Positions 46,928 to 58,611 are shown, counted from the first letter of the stretch. The stretch is DNA of 64,000 nt from Sporisorium sorghi (GCA_023212695.1 JALCCG010000074.1:17123-81122); one strand, 5' to 3'. Numbers and translations are program-made. Notes: generated by a model not told the origin, from the letters alone.

Positions 46928-47605
46928 ATGAAATATCCCTCAACCTGGCTTCAGGGAGCCTCTCTCGGAGAGGCCATCGCAAGTGAACTGAGACTGCAAA
47001 TTATTAGCGGCACCATAAAACGGGGGGAAATCCTGTCCGAGAACCGAATCGCGGGAGAATTCGGCACCAGCAGATCCCCTGTCCGGGAAGCAATGAAAAC
47101 GCTGTCCAGCGAAGGGTTAATCCAATTGGAACGCATGGGCGCAGTGGTTATGGGCTTATCGCTTAAGGAAGTTGAGGAATTGTACGATGTCCGCTATCTT
47201 ATTGAGAGCTTCGTTCAGGGACATGTATTTGTACATCCGCAGCCTGAATTAGTCCAACAATTAAAACAAATCGTGGATCGAATGGAGCTTGCCGCCAAGC
47301 ACCAGGACCCGGTTGAGTTCTCCTATCAGGATCTGGCATTCCACGAACGAATCATTACGGAAGCCCGTCATAAACGAATTCTTCATCTATGGAAGAGCAT
47401 TCGTCCGATCGTGATCACTGTCATGTTAATTACGACACGTCAGGTGTTCAGTGGTGGGGAATTCAAAGTCCGTTATGTCATGGATAAACATCTGCAGCTC
47501 ATCGCAGAGATGGAATCCCTGGATTCGGCAAGGATTCAGACGGCGGTTCAGCGTTATTTTGATGATTCCCGTCAAACGCTTCATCTTAGTTTTCCGGAGG
47601 GTTAG
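46928..47605 (+). CDS. gntR: GntR-family (FCD subfamily) gluconate regulator
   Basis: 225 aa. An N-terminal winged helix (about residues 10-75, EAIASELRLQIISGTIKRGEIL and TSRSPVREAMKTLSSEGLI) precedes an all-helical FCD ligand domain, with YDVRYLIESFV, FHERIITEARHKR and KHLQLIAE carrying the usual Asp/His metal ligands. In Bacillus, gluconate releases GntR from DNA. The ATG at 46928 is 9 nt after TTGGAG; a TTG at 46913 is in frame but inside that signal. It sits between gntZ and gntP. Confidence 0.9.
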   Translation: MKYPSTWLQGASLGEAIASELRLQIISGTIKRGEILSENRIAGEFGTSRSPVREAMKTLSSEGLIQLERMGAVVMGLSLKEVEELYDVRYLIESFVQGHVFVHPQPELVQQLKQIVDRMELAAKHQDPVEFSYQDLAFHERIITEARHKRILHLWKSIRPIVITVMLITTRQVFSGGEFKVRYVMDKHLQLIAEMESLDSARIQTAVQRYFDDSRQTLHLSFPEG

Positions 47606-47644
47606 GTTAATCCTCCTTTCCTTTATGACGATTGGCAACGCTTT

Positions 47645-47663
47645 AAGTTGTCGACAAGTATAC
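47645..47663. promoter_or_regulatory. Second GntR-type operator, upstream of gntP
   Basis: AAGTTGTCGACAAGTATAC repeats the gntZ operator with one central change (TATA to TCGA). It implies a second regulated start before gntP-gntK. A TATACT at about 47690 could be the -10. A loosely CcpA-like TTGGCAACGCTTTAAG lies just upstream (two mismatches), too weak to call. Confidence 0.65.
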
Positions 47664-47761
47664 AATGAGAGTCCCTTTGTTTTGGGTATACTATCCCTGA
47701 ACATCTCAACTATTATCTATTTCCCGATTCAATATGGGTCAACTATAGGAGGAAGCAAGGT

Positions 47762-49123
47762 ATGAATTCACTATTCGGTCTCAGTCATAATGCTACTTTG
47801 ATGATCTGGACACTGCTGACGATCGTCTTCCTGATCGTGCTGATATCCAAATATAAATGGAATCCTTTCGTTACGCTATTGATTTCCGCACTGATGCTTG
47901 GATTGTTGACAGGCATGCAGCCTGCAGACGTTATTACTTCGATTACAGGCGGCTTAGGAGGTACGCTTGGAACGATTGCAATCGTTATCGCCCTGGGTAC
48001 GATGCTCGGGAAAATGATGGCGGAATCCGGCGGCGCTGAGCAAATCGCAACCACCCTCGTGGATCGGTTCGGTGAGAAGCGCGTCCACTGGGCCATGATG
48101 GTTGTCGGCTTTATTGTAGGTATACCGGTATTTTTCGAGGTTGGTGTCATCCTGTTGATCCCTATCGTCTTCACCGTTGCCCGCAAAACGAAAATGTCCC
48201 TGCTGCACATCGGTATTCCCATTCTGGCCGGATTATCCACCGTACACGGTCTGGTGCCGCCCCATCCCGCTCCAATGATCGCGATTGAAGCTTATAATGC
48301 GGACCTTGGCATGACCATTCTGTACTCATTCCTGGTTGGAATACCTGCTGCAATTCTTGCTGGACCGGTGTTCGGTAAATTTATCGGTAAACGTATCATG
48401 ACGGATCCGCCTGAAGAGCTGGCCGAGCAATTCTCAAGCAAAGCGGACCGCGGGTTGCCAGGCTTCGGCATCACCCTGTTTACGATCCTGCTGCCGGTTA
48501 TTCTGATGCTCATTGGCTCTGCGGCTGATATTATCGATCCGGAGTCCAACAGCTTTATATCCGTGTTCTGCAAATTCGTCGGTCATGAGATCATTGCACT
48601 GCTGATTGCTGCGGTCTTCTCCTTCTTCTCGCTTGGATTCGCCCGCGGCTTCAACAAACATGATCTCTCCCGCTTCACCAGTGAATGTCTCGCCCCTGTT
48701 GCAACGATCATTCTGATCATCGGGGCGGGCGGCGCGTTCAAGCAGGTGCTGATCAATAGCGGCGTTGGTAACGCCATCGCCGAAATCGCGACGGGTGCAA
48801 ACATCAACATCATACTGTTTGCATGGCTTGTCGCTGCGCTTATACGGGTCGCAACCGGCTCTGCAACGGTTGCGATGACAACAGCAGCCGGTATTGTCGC
48901 TCCCGTACTTGCCATGACGCCAGGCGTCAATGTGGAGCTTGTGGTGCTCGCTACCGGCGCAGGTTCCATCGTATTGTCTCATGTAAACGATGCAGGTTTT
49001 TGGATGGTAAAGGAATTCTTCAATATGACGGTATCACAGACCCTCAAATCCTGGACCGTGCTGGAGACCATCCTGTCCGTAACTGGACTTGTGTTGGCTC
49101 TTGTTCTGAATGTAATTGTATAA
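47762..49123 (+). CDS. gntP: Gluconate:proton symporter GntP
   Basis: 453 aa with about 12-14 membrane segments. Family landmarks: GGLGGTLGTIAIVIALGTMLGKMMAESGGAEQIA, VGIPVFFEVGVILLIP, HGLVPPHPAPM, ATGSATVAMTTAAGI and LSHVNDAGFWMVKEFF. It takes up gluconate for the kinase downstream. AGGAGG precedes the ATG. It follows its own operator region. Confidence 0.96.
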   Translation: MNSLFGLSHNATLMIWTLLTIVFLIVLISKYKWNPFVTLLISALMLGLLTGMQPADVITSITGGLGGTLGTIAIVIALGTMLGKMMAESGGAEQIATTLVDRFGEKRVHWAMMVVGFIVGIPVFFEVGVILLIPIVFTVARKTKMSLLHIGIPILAGLSTVHGLVPPHPAPMIAIEAYNADLGMTILYSFLVGIPAAILAGPVFGKFIGKRIMTDPPEELAEQFSSKADRGLPGFGITLFTILLPVILMLIGSAADIIDPESNSFISVFCKFVGHEIIALLIAAVFSFFSLGFARGFNKHDLSRFTSECLAPVATIILIIGAGGAFKQVLINSGVGNAIAEIATGANINIILFAWLVAALIRVATGSATVAMTTAAGIVAPVLAMTPGVNVELVVLATGAGSIVLSHVNDAGFWMVKEFFNMTVSQTLKSWTVLETILSVTGLVLALVLNVIV

Positions 49124-49210
49124 TAAAGCTATAAGACACATGAGGGCTCCCGGAAGGCTGATATTCAAGCAGCTGCCTGGGTGCCCTTACGTAGAAAGAA
49201 GGTATGTCTC

Positions 49211-50758
49211 TTGAGTACGCAGAACTATATGATCGGTGTTGATATCGGAACAACAAGCACCAAAGCGGTGCTGTTCAAAGAGAATGGCGAGGTTGTAGCC
49301 AAAGCCGGCGGTGAATATCCCCTGCTCACCCCTACCCCCTCTACGGCAGAGCAAGATCCGGAGCAAATTTTTCAAACCGTCATTGCTTCTGTCCAAGGGG
49401 TCATGACACAGAGCGGAATAGCCCCTGCTCAAGTCCTGTTTGTCTCATTCAGCGCGGCCATGCACAGCGTGATTGCCGTTGATGGGAATGGCACCCTGCT
49501 GACCCGCTGCATCACCTGGGCGGATAACCGCAGCGCAGCCTGGTCTGCGAAGCTAAAAAAAGAACTGGGCGGCATGGAGCTGTACCACCGTACCGGAACA
49601 CCGATTCATCCCATGTCCCCTGTCACCAAACTCATGTGGATGAGATACGAGCTGCCATCCGTATATAATCAAGCTGCCAAATTCATTTCGATTAAAGAAT
49701 ACGTCTATTTCAAGTTATTCGGACAGTATGTTGTCGACCATTCCATTGCATCCAGCACCGGGATGATGAACCTCGAGCAGCTGGCATGGGATCAGCAGGC
49801 CCTCGAACTTGCCGGCATCACCGAAGACCACTTGTCCACGATTGTACCCACCACCCATATCATGAACGGCTTGAAAAATGAATTTGCTGCAGCCATGGGC
49901 CTCTCCCCGTCCACGCCATTTGTGATGGGAGCTGCCGACGGCGTTCTGTCCAACTTGGGCGTGAATGCCATCCAGCCGGGCGTCGTTGCGGCCACGATCG
50001 GAACGAGCGGTGCGATCCGCACCGTAGTGAACAAGCCGATGACCGATCCCAAGGGTCGTATCTTCTGTTATGCCCTTACCGAGAAGCACTGGGTCATCGG
50101 AGGCGCGGTTAATAACGGCGGCATGATATTCCGCTGGGTGCGAGATGAATTCGCAGCCTCGGAGATTGAAACGGCCAAGCGGCTTGGCATCAATCCGTAT
50201 GATGTGTTAACCAAAATCGCGGACCGTATTCCGCCAGGGTCGAACGGGCTTCTCTTTCACCCGTATCTGACCGGAGAACGTGCACCATTATGGGATCCTA
50301 ATGCCCGGGGATCGTTCTTTGGCTTGACCCTGAATCATAAAAAAGAGCATATGATCCGCTCCGTTTTGGAGGGTGTGATCTTTAATATGTACACCGTGCT
50401 GCTGGCGATGGAGGAGCAAATCGGCCGACCGGCCAAAATTCACGCCACCGGCGGCTTTGCCCGTTCTCCCATCTGGCGGCAAATGATGGCGGATATCTTT
50501 GATCAGCAGGTTATCGTACCGGAAAGTTATGAAAGCTCCTGTCTTGGTGCCGTGGTGCTCGGTCTGTACGCCACAGGAAGAGCGGAATCACTCGACATCG
50601 TTGGAACGATGGTCGGCGGTACCCACGAACACCATCCTGTAAAAGAAAGCTCCGATGTTTATAAGGCGCTGCTGCCCATCTTTATCCGCATATCGCGGAA
50701 GCTGGAGGAAGATTACGAAGCGATTACCGAATTCCAGCGCAGATTCGAACAATCGTAA
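49211..50758 (+). CDS. gntK: Gluconokinase GntK (FGGY family)
   Basis: 515 aa. ATP-dependent phosphorylation of gluconate to 6-phosphogluconate. N-terminal phosphate loop GVDIGTTSTKAVLFKENGE, AMHSVIAVD, ITWADNRS, GTSGAIR, YLTGERAPLWDPNARGSF and GGFARSPIWRQMMAD. Length close to Bacillus GntK (513). The start is TTG, 8 nt after AGAAGG; a GTG 30 nt upstream lacks a site. Last gene of the block. Confidence 0.95.
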   Translation: MSTQNYMIGVDIGTTSTKAVLFKENGEVVAKAGGEYPLLTPTPSTAEQDPEQIFQTVIASVQGVMTQSGIAPAQVLFVSFSAAMHSVIAVDGNGTLLTRCITWADNRSAAWSAKLKKELGGMELYHRTGTPIHPMSPVTKLMWMRYELPSVYNQAAKFISIKEYVYFKLFGQYVVDHSIASSTGMMNLEQLAWDQQALELAGITEDHLSTIVPTTHIMNGLKNEFAAAMGLSPSTPFVMGAADGVLSNLGVNAIQPGVVAATIGTSGAIRTVVNKPMTDPKGRIFCYALTEKHWVIGGAVNNGGMIFRWVRDEFAASEIETAKRLGINPYDVLTKIADRIPPGSNGLLFHPYLTGERAPLWDPNARGSFFGLTLNHKKEHMIRSVLEGVIFNMYTVLLAMEEQIGRPAKIHATGGFARSPIWRQMMADIFDQQVIVPESYESSCLGAVVLGLYATGRAESLDIVGTMVGGTHEHHPVKESSDVYKALLPIFIRISRKLEEDYEAITEFQRRFEQS

Positions 50759-50773
50759 ACTTACTATATAAGT

Positions 50774-50830
50774 AAAAGCCCGTTTTCGATGGAGAAAATC
50801 CATGTCGAAAAACGGGCTTTTCTTATTTTT
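50774..50830 (+). terminator. Terminator of the gluconate block
   Basis: Long stem AAAAGCCCGTTTTCGA with TCGAAAAACGGGCTTTT, then TTATTTTTTT. It also faces the convergent membrane-protein gene and may serve both. Confidence 0.9.
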
Positions 50831-50833
50831 TTA

Positions 50834-51547
50834 TTACAACGCATGACTAAAAAATATCCACAGAGAAAATCCCATACCGAATATGCCCCCCGCCTTGCAC
50901 ATAAAGAAGTAGAAATCGCTAGGCTCCGGATTATCTATCATCAGATTCGAGGGTGACATATGAAACATAAAGCGTTGAAAAGGCTCATATCTGAAAAAAC
51001 ACCAATTCATGATCCCTAACCCGAGGGCTAGCAAAAAGAATCCTACGCTGCCGTTGGGGTCATGAAACTGCTCATTAGAAGCTTTAGCAAGCTCTGAAGG
51101 ATAGTAGCGAGGCTCTTGCGGATCGGATCGATGAATTTGGCCAGCGCTATCCGTGAACCTCATGCCGGGGATCACCATTTCCCCCTGTTCATCGTATGAA
51201 ATAAATTCCCGTTCTCCGAACAATTCCACACGATATTTCTTTCCGTCAGGATAAAGCACATCATATGACGTAGAATGGCCTGTTTTCGGATCATTCGGCC
51301 GGATTTCATACTGCTCGCCGCCCATCTCAACCCGTTTTTCCTCATCATAGGAATGGACGTATAACGGCTCCCCACGGCCGAATGAAGCCCTGTATTCGAT
51401 GACCCCGCTCCCTGATTCGACAACTTTCGAGTACTTTACTCCTTCCACATAAAACACTTTCTTCGAATAATAGCCCTTCGCCCACACTCCGATCAGAACC
51501 AATGCGATGGCTAAGAAGAGTACAAGCCCTATTTTTCTCCACTTCAA
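50834..51547 (-). CDS. Unrecognised membrane protein inside the origin region
   Basis: 237 aa; I do not recognise the family. One N-terminal membrane segment (IGLVLFLAIALVLIGVWA) is followed by an extracytoplasmic domain of about 130 residues, rich in Tyr, Glu and Gly and of likely beta character (YEIRPNDPKTGHSTSYDVLY, YRVELFGEREFISYDEQGE). Two C-terminal membrane segments (VGFFLLALGLGIMNWCFF and GIFGMGFSLWIFF) close it. The start is TTG, 8 nt after GGAGG; an in-frame ATG at 51571 is upstream of that signal. It lies between gntK and the dnaA-side DnaA boxes, on the opposite strand from both. Confidence 0.75.
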   Translation of the reverse strand: MKWRKIGLVLFLAIALVLIGVWAKGYYSKKVFYVEGVKYSKVVESGSGVIEYRASFGRGEPLYVHSYDEEKRVEMGGEQYEIRPNDPKTGHSTSYDVLYPDGKKYRVELFGEREFISYDEQGEMVIPGMRFTDSAGQIHRSDPQEPRYYPSELAKASNEQFHDPNGSVGFFLLALGLGIMNWCFFRYEPFQRFMFHMSPSNLMIDNPEPSDFYFFMCKAGGIFGMGFSLWIFFSHAL

Positions 51548-51767
51548 GCTGCTTTCCTCCTCTGTCCGCATGCTGGGTTTCCCCCAATCCCATTTTTTAA
51601 TAGTACGGGTTCAGGATAAAGAAGGTTGCAATGAAACTTCCAGCGTTCCAGCCCCTAGCAACATCCAGCGTAATATAAACCTGCCAATGTGAGTTCTACT
51701 CATGAGATGCATCGATTTGATAGTTTATACAGCTCATATATATGCAAAACCACAATATCCCTATCAA

Positions 51768-51815
51768 AAAAAGCCCTCAAATTGAAATCTTTCGATTTCA
51801 TCGAGGACTATCCAC
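51768..51815 (-). terminator. Orphan terminator-like hairpin in the origin region
   Basis: On the minus strand, CCTC..GAAATC / GATTTC..GAGG around GAAA is followed by GCTTTTTTT. No known gene reads into it from the right. It could stop antisense transcription out of the dnaA upstream region. Confidence 0.5.
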
Positions 51816-52202
51816 AGCCATTTTTCACCTTTGGTCGATTTATTTACTGCTAGAACATTCAACCAAAAGTTATGAACAGATGGTGAGAGAAGAAAATTCT
51901 GCTTGCGAATCGGACAACCTGTGAATAATTTTTCGCGCTTTGAAGCCGATGATGTCGAAAGCTAAACAGATTATAAACAATATATAGTGGTGTGAATAAT
52001 AATTATGCACAACGTATTGAATTTGTGGATAAATTAGCGACATACATTGAAAATAAGGCCTTCTTTTGCTATGATGATATTACTTTTGGTTGTGAATATG
52101 TGAATGAAGCTATAATATTATCAACAGGCTGTGGATAAAGTTGTGAACAATTTCAATTTATCCATATTTTTTTGTTTCCACAGGGTTTAGTTCTGGGGAT
52201 AA
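51808..52202. other. oriC: oriC, dnaA-proximal DnaA-box cluster
   Basis: Perfect boxes (as TGTGGATAA) at 52024-52032 and 52130-52138. One-mismatch boxes occur at 51808-51816 (CTATCCACA), 51920-51928 and 51991-51999 (TGTGAATAA), 52118-52126 (TTATCAACA), 52158-52166 (TTATCCATA) and 52194-52202 (TGGGGATAA). The sequence is AT-rich. This corresponds to the incA/incB part of a bipartite Firmicute origin. Confidence 0.9.
52088..52116 (+). promoter_or_regulatory. Candidate dnaA promoter
   Basis: A perfect -10 TATAAT at 52111-52116 with a weak GGTTGT at 17 nt (or TTGTGA at 15 nt). It lies among DnaA boxes, consistent with autoregulation. Confidence 0.4.
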
Positions 52203-52280
52203 TTAGACATCATTCATTTTCTTTCGACATTTCCACACATGGCTCTAGCCACATTTGGAAGATTTAAAGGAGTGACAGTT

Positions 52281-53627
52281 TTGGAAAGCCATACTTCCGA
52301 ATTATGGCAAGAAATATTATCGATTATACAAACCAAGCTGAGCAAACCGAGTTTTGACACTTGGTTTAAAGCTACGAAGGCATTGACCATTAACGATCAC
52401 TCCGTCGTCATTTCTGCACCGACAACATTTGCGGTGGAATGGCTGGAGAGCCGATACACCAAGCTGGTTAGTGCAACTGTATTGGAGGTGGTGGGCAAGC
52501 AGGTTGATGTTCGTTTTGTTATTGAAGAGGCAAAAGGACACGAACCTGTGCTGCAGCAGCCATCGCCGCCGCTTGAGATATCCGGGGAAGAAATTCAGTC
52601 CCATATGCTGAATCCGAAGTATACGTTTGACACGTTTGTTATCGGTTCGGGCAACCGATTTGCACATGCTGCCTCACTCGCTGTTGCCGAAGCTCCGGCT
52701 AAGGCGTACAACCCATTATTCCTATATGGTGGGGTAGGGCTTGGAAAAACACACTTGATGCATGCCATCGGCCACTATATTTTGGAGCACAATCCCAGCA
52801 GCAAAGTCGTGTACATTTCCTCCGAGAAATTCACCAACGAATTCATCAACTCCATTCGGGACAACCGCGCTGAAAGCTTCCGCAACAAGTACCGCAGCGT
52901 CGATATTCTGCTTATTGACGACATTCAGTTCCTGGCAGGCAAAGAGTCGACGCAGGAGGAATTTTTCCATACGTTCAATGCCCTGCACGAAGAGCGGAAG
53001 CAGATTATCATATCCAGTGACCGTCCGCCTAAGGAGATTCCGACGCTGGAAGAACGGCTCCGTTCCCGGTTCGAATGGGGACTAATCACCGATATTCAGC
53101 CGCCGGATCTGGAGACACGGATCGCCATCCTTCGCAAGAAGGCGAAAGCCGAGAATTTGGATATCCCGAACGAAGCCATGATGTATATCGCGAATCAGAT
53201 CGATACGAACATTCGGGAGCTGGAAGGTGCCCTTATCCGTGTAGTTGCTTATTCCTCCCTGACCAATCAGGACGTTACAACACATCTGGCAGCTGAGGCA
53301 CTGAAGGATATCATCCCGTCCAGCCGGCCGAGAATGATTACGATTCAGGACATCCAGCAGAAGGTTGGCGAGTATTACAACCTGAGGCTCGAAGACTTCA
53401 AAGCCCGTAAACGGACCAAAGCCGTCGCGTTTCCGCGGCAAATTGCCATGTACTTGTCCCGCGAATTGACCGATTACTCTCTTCCCAAGATCGGAGAGGC
53501 ATTCGGAGGCCGGGATCATACCACTGTCATACATGCCCATGAGAAGATTACCCAATCTCTGAAAAATGACCAGGAGCTTTTCAAAGTGGTCAATAATCTT
53601 ACAGAGAAAATCAAAAATCCATCCTGA
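52281..53627 (+). CDS. dnaA: Replication initiator DnaA
   Basis: 448 aa. Domain I (residues 1-85, [15 protein letters not shown]), short linker, AAA+ domain with Walker [10 protein letters not shown] at 150-158, Walker B LLIDDIQF at 210-217, and the RFEWGL initiator-specific region; domain IV with the DnaA signature [15 protein letters not shown]. The start is TTG, 8 nt after GGAG; the frame extends upstream to 52239, but only the TTG gives the family N-terminus. Length matches Bacillus DnaA (446). Confidence 0.98.
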   Translation: MESHTSELWQEILSIIQTKLSKPSFDTWFKATKALTINDHSVVISAPTTFAVEWLESRYTKLVSATVLEVVGKQVDVRFVIEEAKGHEPVLQQPSPPLEISGEEIQSHMLNPKYTFDTFVIGSGNRFAHAASLAVAEAPAKAYNPLFLYGGVGLGKTHLMHAIGHYILEHNPSSKVVYISSEKFTNEFINSIRDNRAESFRNKYRSVDILLIDDIQFLAGKESTQEEFFHTFNALHEERKQIIISSDRPPKEIPTLEERLRSRFEWGLITDIQPPDLETRIAILRKKAKAENLDIPNEAMMYIANQIDTNIRELEGALIRVVAYSSLTNQDVTTHLAAEALKDIIPSSRPRMITIQDIQQKVGEYYNLRLEDFKARKRTKAVAFPRQIAMYLSRELTDYSLPKIGEAFGGRDHTTVIHAHEKITQSLKNDQELFKVVNNLTEKIKNPS

Positions 53628-53660
53628 ACAAGTTCAAAGCCTATGCACAATCTATACACA

Positions 53661-53758
53661 TGTGGATAGGCTTAATTTTATGCCTTTTCTGGGGCTTATC
53701 CACATATTCAGTGCCCCTATTACTATTACTAATAATAATTAATAAATAAATTAACCAT
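53661..53758. other. oriC: oriC unwinding region (incC) between dnaA and dnaN
   Basis: DnaA boxes TGTGGATAG (53661-53669, one mismatch) and perfect TTATCCACA (53696-53704) lead into a short GC stretch (GTGCCCC) and then repeated trinucleotides (CTATTACTATTACTAATAAT) running into pure AT. This is the layout of the Bacillus basal unwinding system with DnaA-trios. Strand opening is expected here. Confidence 0.88.
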
Positions 53759-53830
53759 AAAGAGGGGGATCATCATGGCATTCGCCACGTGATAAAAACC
53801 CCTCTCATTTTTCCGTAAGGAGTGAAATTG

Positions 53831-54973
53831 ATGAAAATCAGCATATTAAAAAATGTATTAAACGAATCCATTCAACACGTATCGAAGGCGATTTCCAGCC
53901 GAACCACAATTCCGATCCTCAGCGGCATTAAACTGGACGTCACTTATTCAGGTGTTACACTAACCGCTAGCGATACTGATATTTCCATTCAATCGTTTAT
54001 TCCTTCGGAAGATGAGAAACATACGATCGTGCAAGTAGAGCAGCCTGGTAGTGTTGTGCTGCCGGCTAAATTTTTCGTTGAAATCATCAAGAAACTGCCT
54101 TCCCAAGAAATTCAGATGGAGGTTAAAGACAACTTCCAAACCTTTATTTCTTCAGGAGCAACGGAAATTCAGATGGTCGGCTTGGATCCCGAAGAATTCC
54201 CGGTATTGCCCAACATTGAAGACAGCCAAACCGTATCTATACCAGGGGATCTGCTGAAAAATATGATCAAGCAAACGGTATTTTCGATCTCCACCCATGA
54301 AACAACGCCTATTTTGACAGGGGTATTGTGGAATCTTAACGATAACGAGCTGAAATTTACCGCTACGGACCGTCACCGCTTGGCTACGCGTTCAGCACAG
54401 CTTGAGGGGACTCAGGACATTTCGTTCAACAATGTCGTTATTGCAGGCAAAACACTCAATGAGCTGAGCAAGATCATTCCGGACCAAAATACACTTGTAG
54501 ATATCGTTGTGGCAGATAATCAGGTATTATTTAAAATTGACCGTGTTCTGTTCTATTCCCGTATACTCGATGGAATTTATCCCGATACTTCTAGAATTAT
54601 TCCAACATCGCATAAAACAGAACTTGTTTTGGACACAAAAAAATTGAGCGAGTCGATCGATCGTGCCTATCTGCTCTCCAAAGAGGAAAAAACGAACATT
54701 GTCCTCCTGCAAACGATGGAACACGGAGGCATTGAAATTTCCTCCAGCTCATCGGAGCTCGGTAAAGTGCGTGAAGAATTGGATTTGATTGATTTCAAAG
54801 GGGAGCCGCTGCGCATCTCGTTTAACTCAAAGTACATGCTCGATGTGTTGAAGGTGGTTGAGAGTGAACAGCTGATGATCGCTTTTATGGGCGTGATGAG
54901 CCCGATCGTTCTGAAGCCGCTGGACGACAGCAAGAGCCAATATATTATTCTGCCGTACCGTACGGCCAATTAA
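53831..54973 (+). CDS. dnaN: DNA polymerase III beta subunit (sliding clamp)
   Basis: 380 aa, three clamp domains. N-terminal MKISILKNVLNESIQHVSKAI, with SRTTIPILSGI; central FSISTHETTPILTGVLW and FTATDRHRLATR; C-terminal EQLMIAFMGVMSPIVLKPL and QYIILPYRT. The ATG at 53831 is 8 nt after AAGGAG; the GTG nine bases earlier is too close to it. Downstream of the unwinding region. Confidence 0.98.
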   Translation: MKISILKNVLNESIQHVSKAISSRTTIPILSGIKLDVTYSGVTLTASDTDISIQSFIPSEDEKHTIVQVEQPGSVVLPAKFFVEIIKKLPSQEIQMEVKDNFQTFISSGATEIQMVGLDPEEFPVLPNIEDSQTVSIPGDLLKNMIKQTVFSISTHETTPILTGVLWNLNDNELKFTATDRHRLATRSAQLEGTQDISFNNVVIAGKTLNELSKIIPDQNTLVDIVVADNQVLFKIDRVLFYSRILDGIYPDTSRIIPTSHKTELVLDTKKLSESIDRAYLLSKEEKTNIVLLQTMEHGGIEISSSSSELGKVREELDLIDFKGEPLRISFNSKYMLDVLKVVESEQLMIAFMGVMSPIVLKPLDDSKSQYIILPYRTAN

Positions 54974-55011
54974 AGTTATCCCCATGTTGATAGGGATGAA
55001 AGGACGAAGTC

Positions 55012-55227
55012 ATGAAGCAAATATTTATCCACAGTGAATATATCAAGCTGGATCAGTTCCTGAAGCTTTCAGATTGCGTATCCACAGGTGGAATGGCAAA
55101 GGCTCTGCTGCAGGAAGGAGCAGTCCTGGTCAACGACGAAAAGGAAGAGCGGCGCGGACGCAAACTGGTTCCCGGCGACATTATCAAGGTGGAGGACTGC
55201 GGAACGTTTCAGGTGGCAGCACAATAG
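55012..55227 (+). CDS. yaaA: S4-domain RNA-binding protein YaaA
   Basis: 71 aa. S4-like fold with KLDQFLKLSDCVSTGGMAKALLQEGAVLVN and GRKLVPGDII. It lies between dnaN and recF as in Bacillus and binds RNA, probably ribosomal. GAAAGGACG precedes the ATG. Function in the cell not well defined. Confidence 0.93.
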   Translation: MKQIFIHSEYIKLDQFLKLSDCVSTGGMAKALLQEGAVLVNDEKEERRGRKLVPGDIIKVEDCGTFQVAAQ

Positions 55228-55283
55228 ACAGCCTCCCGCAGCCGCTTTGGCGCTAAGCGCGGAAGACGAGGGAGAGGATAAGC

Positions 55284-56396
55284 TTGTTTGTCAAAAATGT
55301 CAGCCTGCAGCACTATCGCAACTATGAGAAGCTGCAGCTTGAGGCGTTTGGTGATGTCAATCTGATTATCGGACGCAATGCGCAAGGAAAAACGAATTTG
55401 ATGGAGGCGCTCTTCGTATTGGCTTTAACGAAGAGCCACCGCACCTCCAAGGATCGCGAATTGATTGGATTCGAGCAATCGCATGCCCATGTCTCGGCAG
55501 AGATCGATCGCAAGTATGGCGCCTTAAAGCTTGAGCTGAGTCTGTCTCAGCAGGGGAAGAAGGCAAAGATTAACGGGCTGGAGCAGCGGAAGCTCAGCGA
55601 TTTCATCGGCTCGCTCAATGTCGTGATGTTTGCGCCCGAGGATCTGGAGATTGTCAAAGGCACGCCGGGGGTTCGCCGCCGGTTTCTTGACATGGAGATC
55701 GGGCAGGTGGCTCCAAGCTACCTGTTTCATCTGCAGCAATACCAGAAGGTGCTTGTGCAGCGCAACAATCTGCTGAAGCAATTATGGGGAAAAGGCAGTG
55801 CCGAGCAAGCGATGCTGGACATTTGGAACAGCCAATTGGCAGAACATGGTGTTAAAATCGTCAAGAAGAGGAAACAATTTATAAAAAAGCTGCAAAAGTG
55901 GGCCGAAAGCATCCATCAGGGCATCACAAACGGCCTCGAAGATCTCTTGCTGCACTACCTTCCGTCCTTTGCTGACGCGGAGGAAGAAGATGAAGCTGTC
56001 TTATTTGAGACATTTATGATAAAATTATCACAAATGAAAGAGCAAGAAATACGGCGTGGTATGACATTGGCAGGTCCTCATCGAGATGATCTGGCTTTTT
56101 ATATTAATGGCAAAGAAGTCCAAACGTATGGATCCCAAGGCCAGCAGCGGACGACGGCGCTATCTTTGAAGCTGGCTGAAATTGAGCTGATACAGGAAGA
56201 GATCGGTGAATATCCGGTGCTGCTTCTGGATGATGTGCTGTCTGAATTGGATCCGTACCGGCAGACACAATTGATCGAGACATTCCAGAGCAAAGTGCAG
56301 ACATTCATCACGGCGACGGGAATTGAGAGTTTGAATACCGACAAATTGAAGGGTGCCAGCATTTTTCATGTCCATGATGGACAGGTGGGCTCTTAA
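55284..56396 (+). CDS. recF: DNA replication and repair protein RecF
   Basis: 370-aa SMC-like ATPase. VKNVSLQHYRNYE, Walker A IIGRNAQGKTNLMEAL, signature region QGQQRTTALSLKLAEIE, Walker B VLLLDDVLSELD. It loads RecA at gaps. Start is TTG, 6 nt after GAGAGG. It follows yaaA by 56 nt. Confidence 0.96.
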   Translation: MFVKNVSLQHYRNYEKLQLEAFGDVNLIIGRNAQGKTNLMEALFVLALTKSHRTSKDRELIGFEQSHAHVSAEIDRKYGALKLELSLSQQGKKAKINGLEQRKLSDFIGSLNVVMFAPEDLEIVKGTPGVRRRFLDMEIGQVAPSYLFHLQQYQKVLVQRNNLLKQLWGKGSAEQAMLDIWNSQLAEHGVKIVKKRKQFIKKLQKWAESIHQGITNGLEDLLLHYLPSFADAEEEDEAVLFETFMIKLSQMKEQEIRRGMTLAGPHRDDLAFYINGKEVQTYGSQGQQRTTALSLKLAEIELIQEEIGEYPVLLLDDVLSELDPYRQTQLIETFQSKVQTFITATGIESLNTDKLKGASIFHVHDGQVGS

Positions 56397-56409
56397 GGAG
56401 TGATTCCAT

Positions 56410-58598
<2,189 letters not shown>

Positions 58599-58611
58599 AC
58601 GGATGTAAGCC

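Noticed and set aside
47629..47647. CcpA-type cre site near the second gnt operator
   Set aside because: TTGGCAACGCTTTAAG has two mismatches at key positions, too weak to call.
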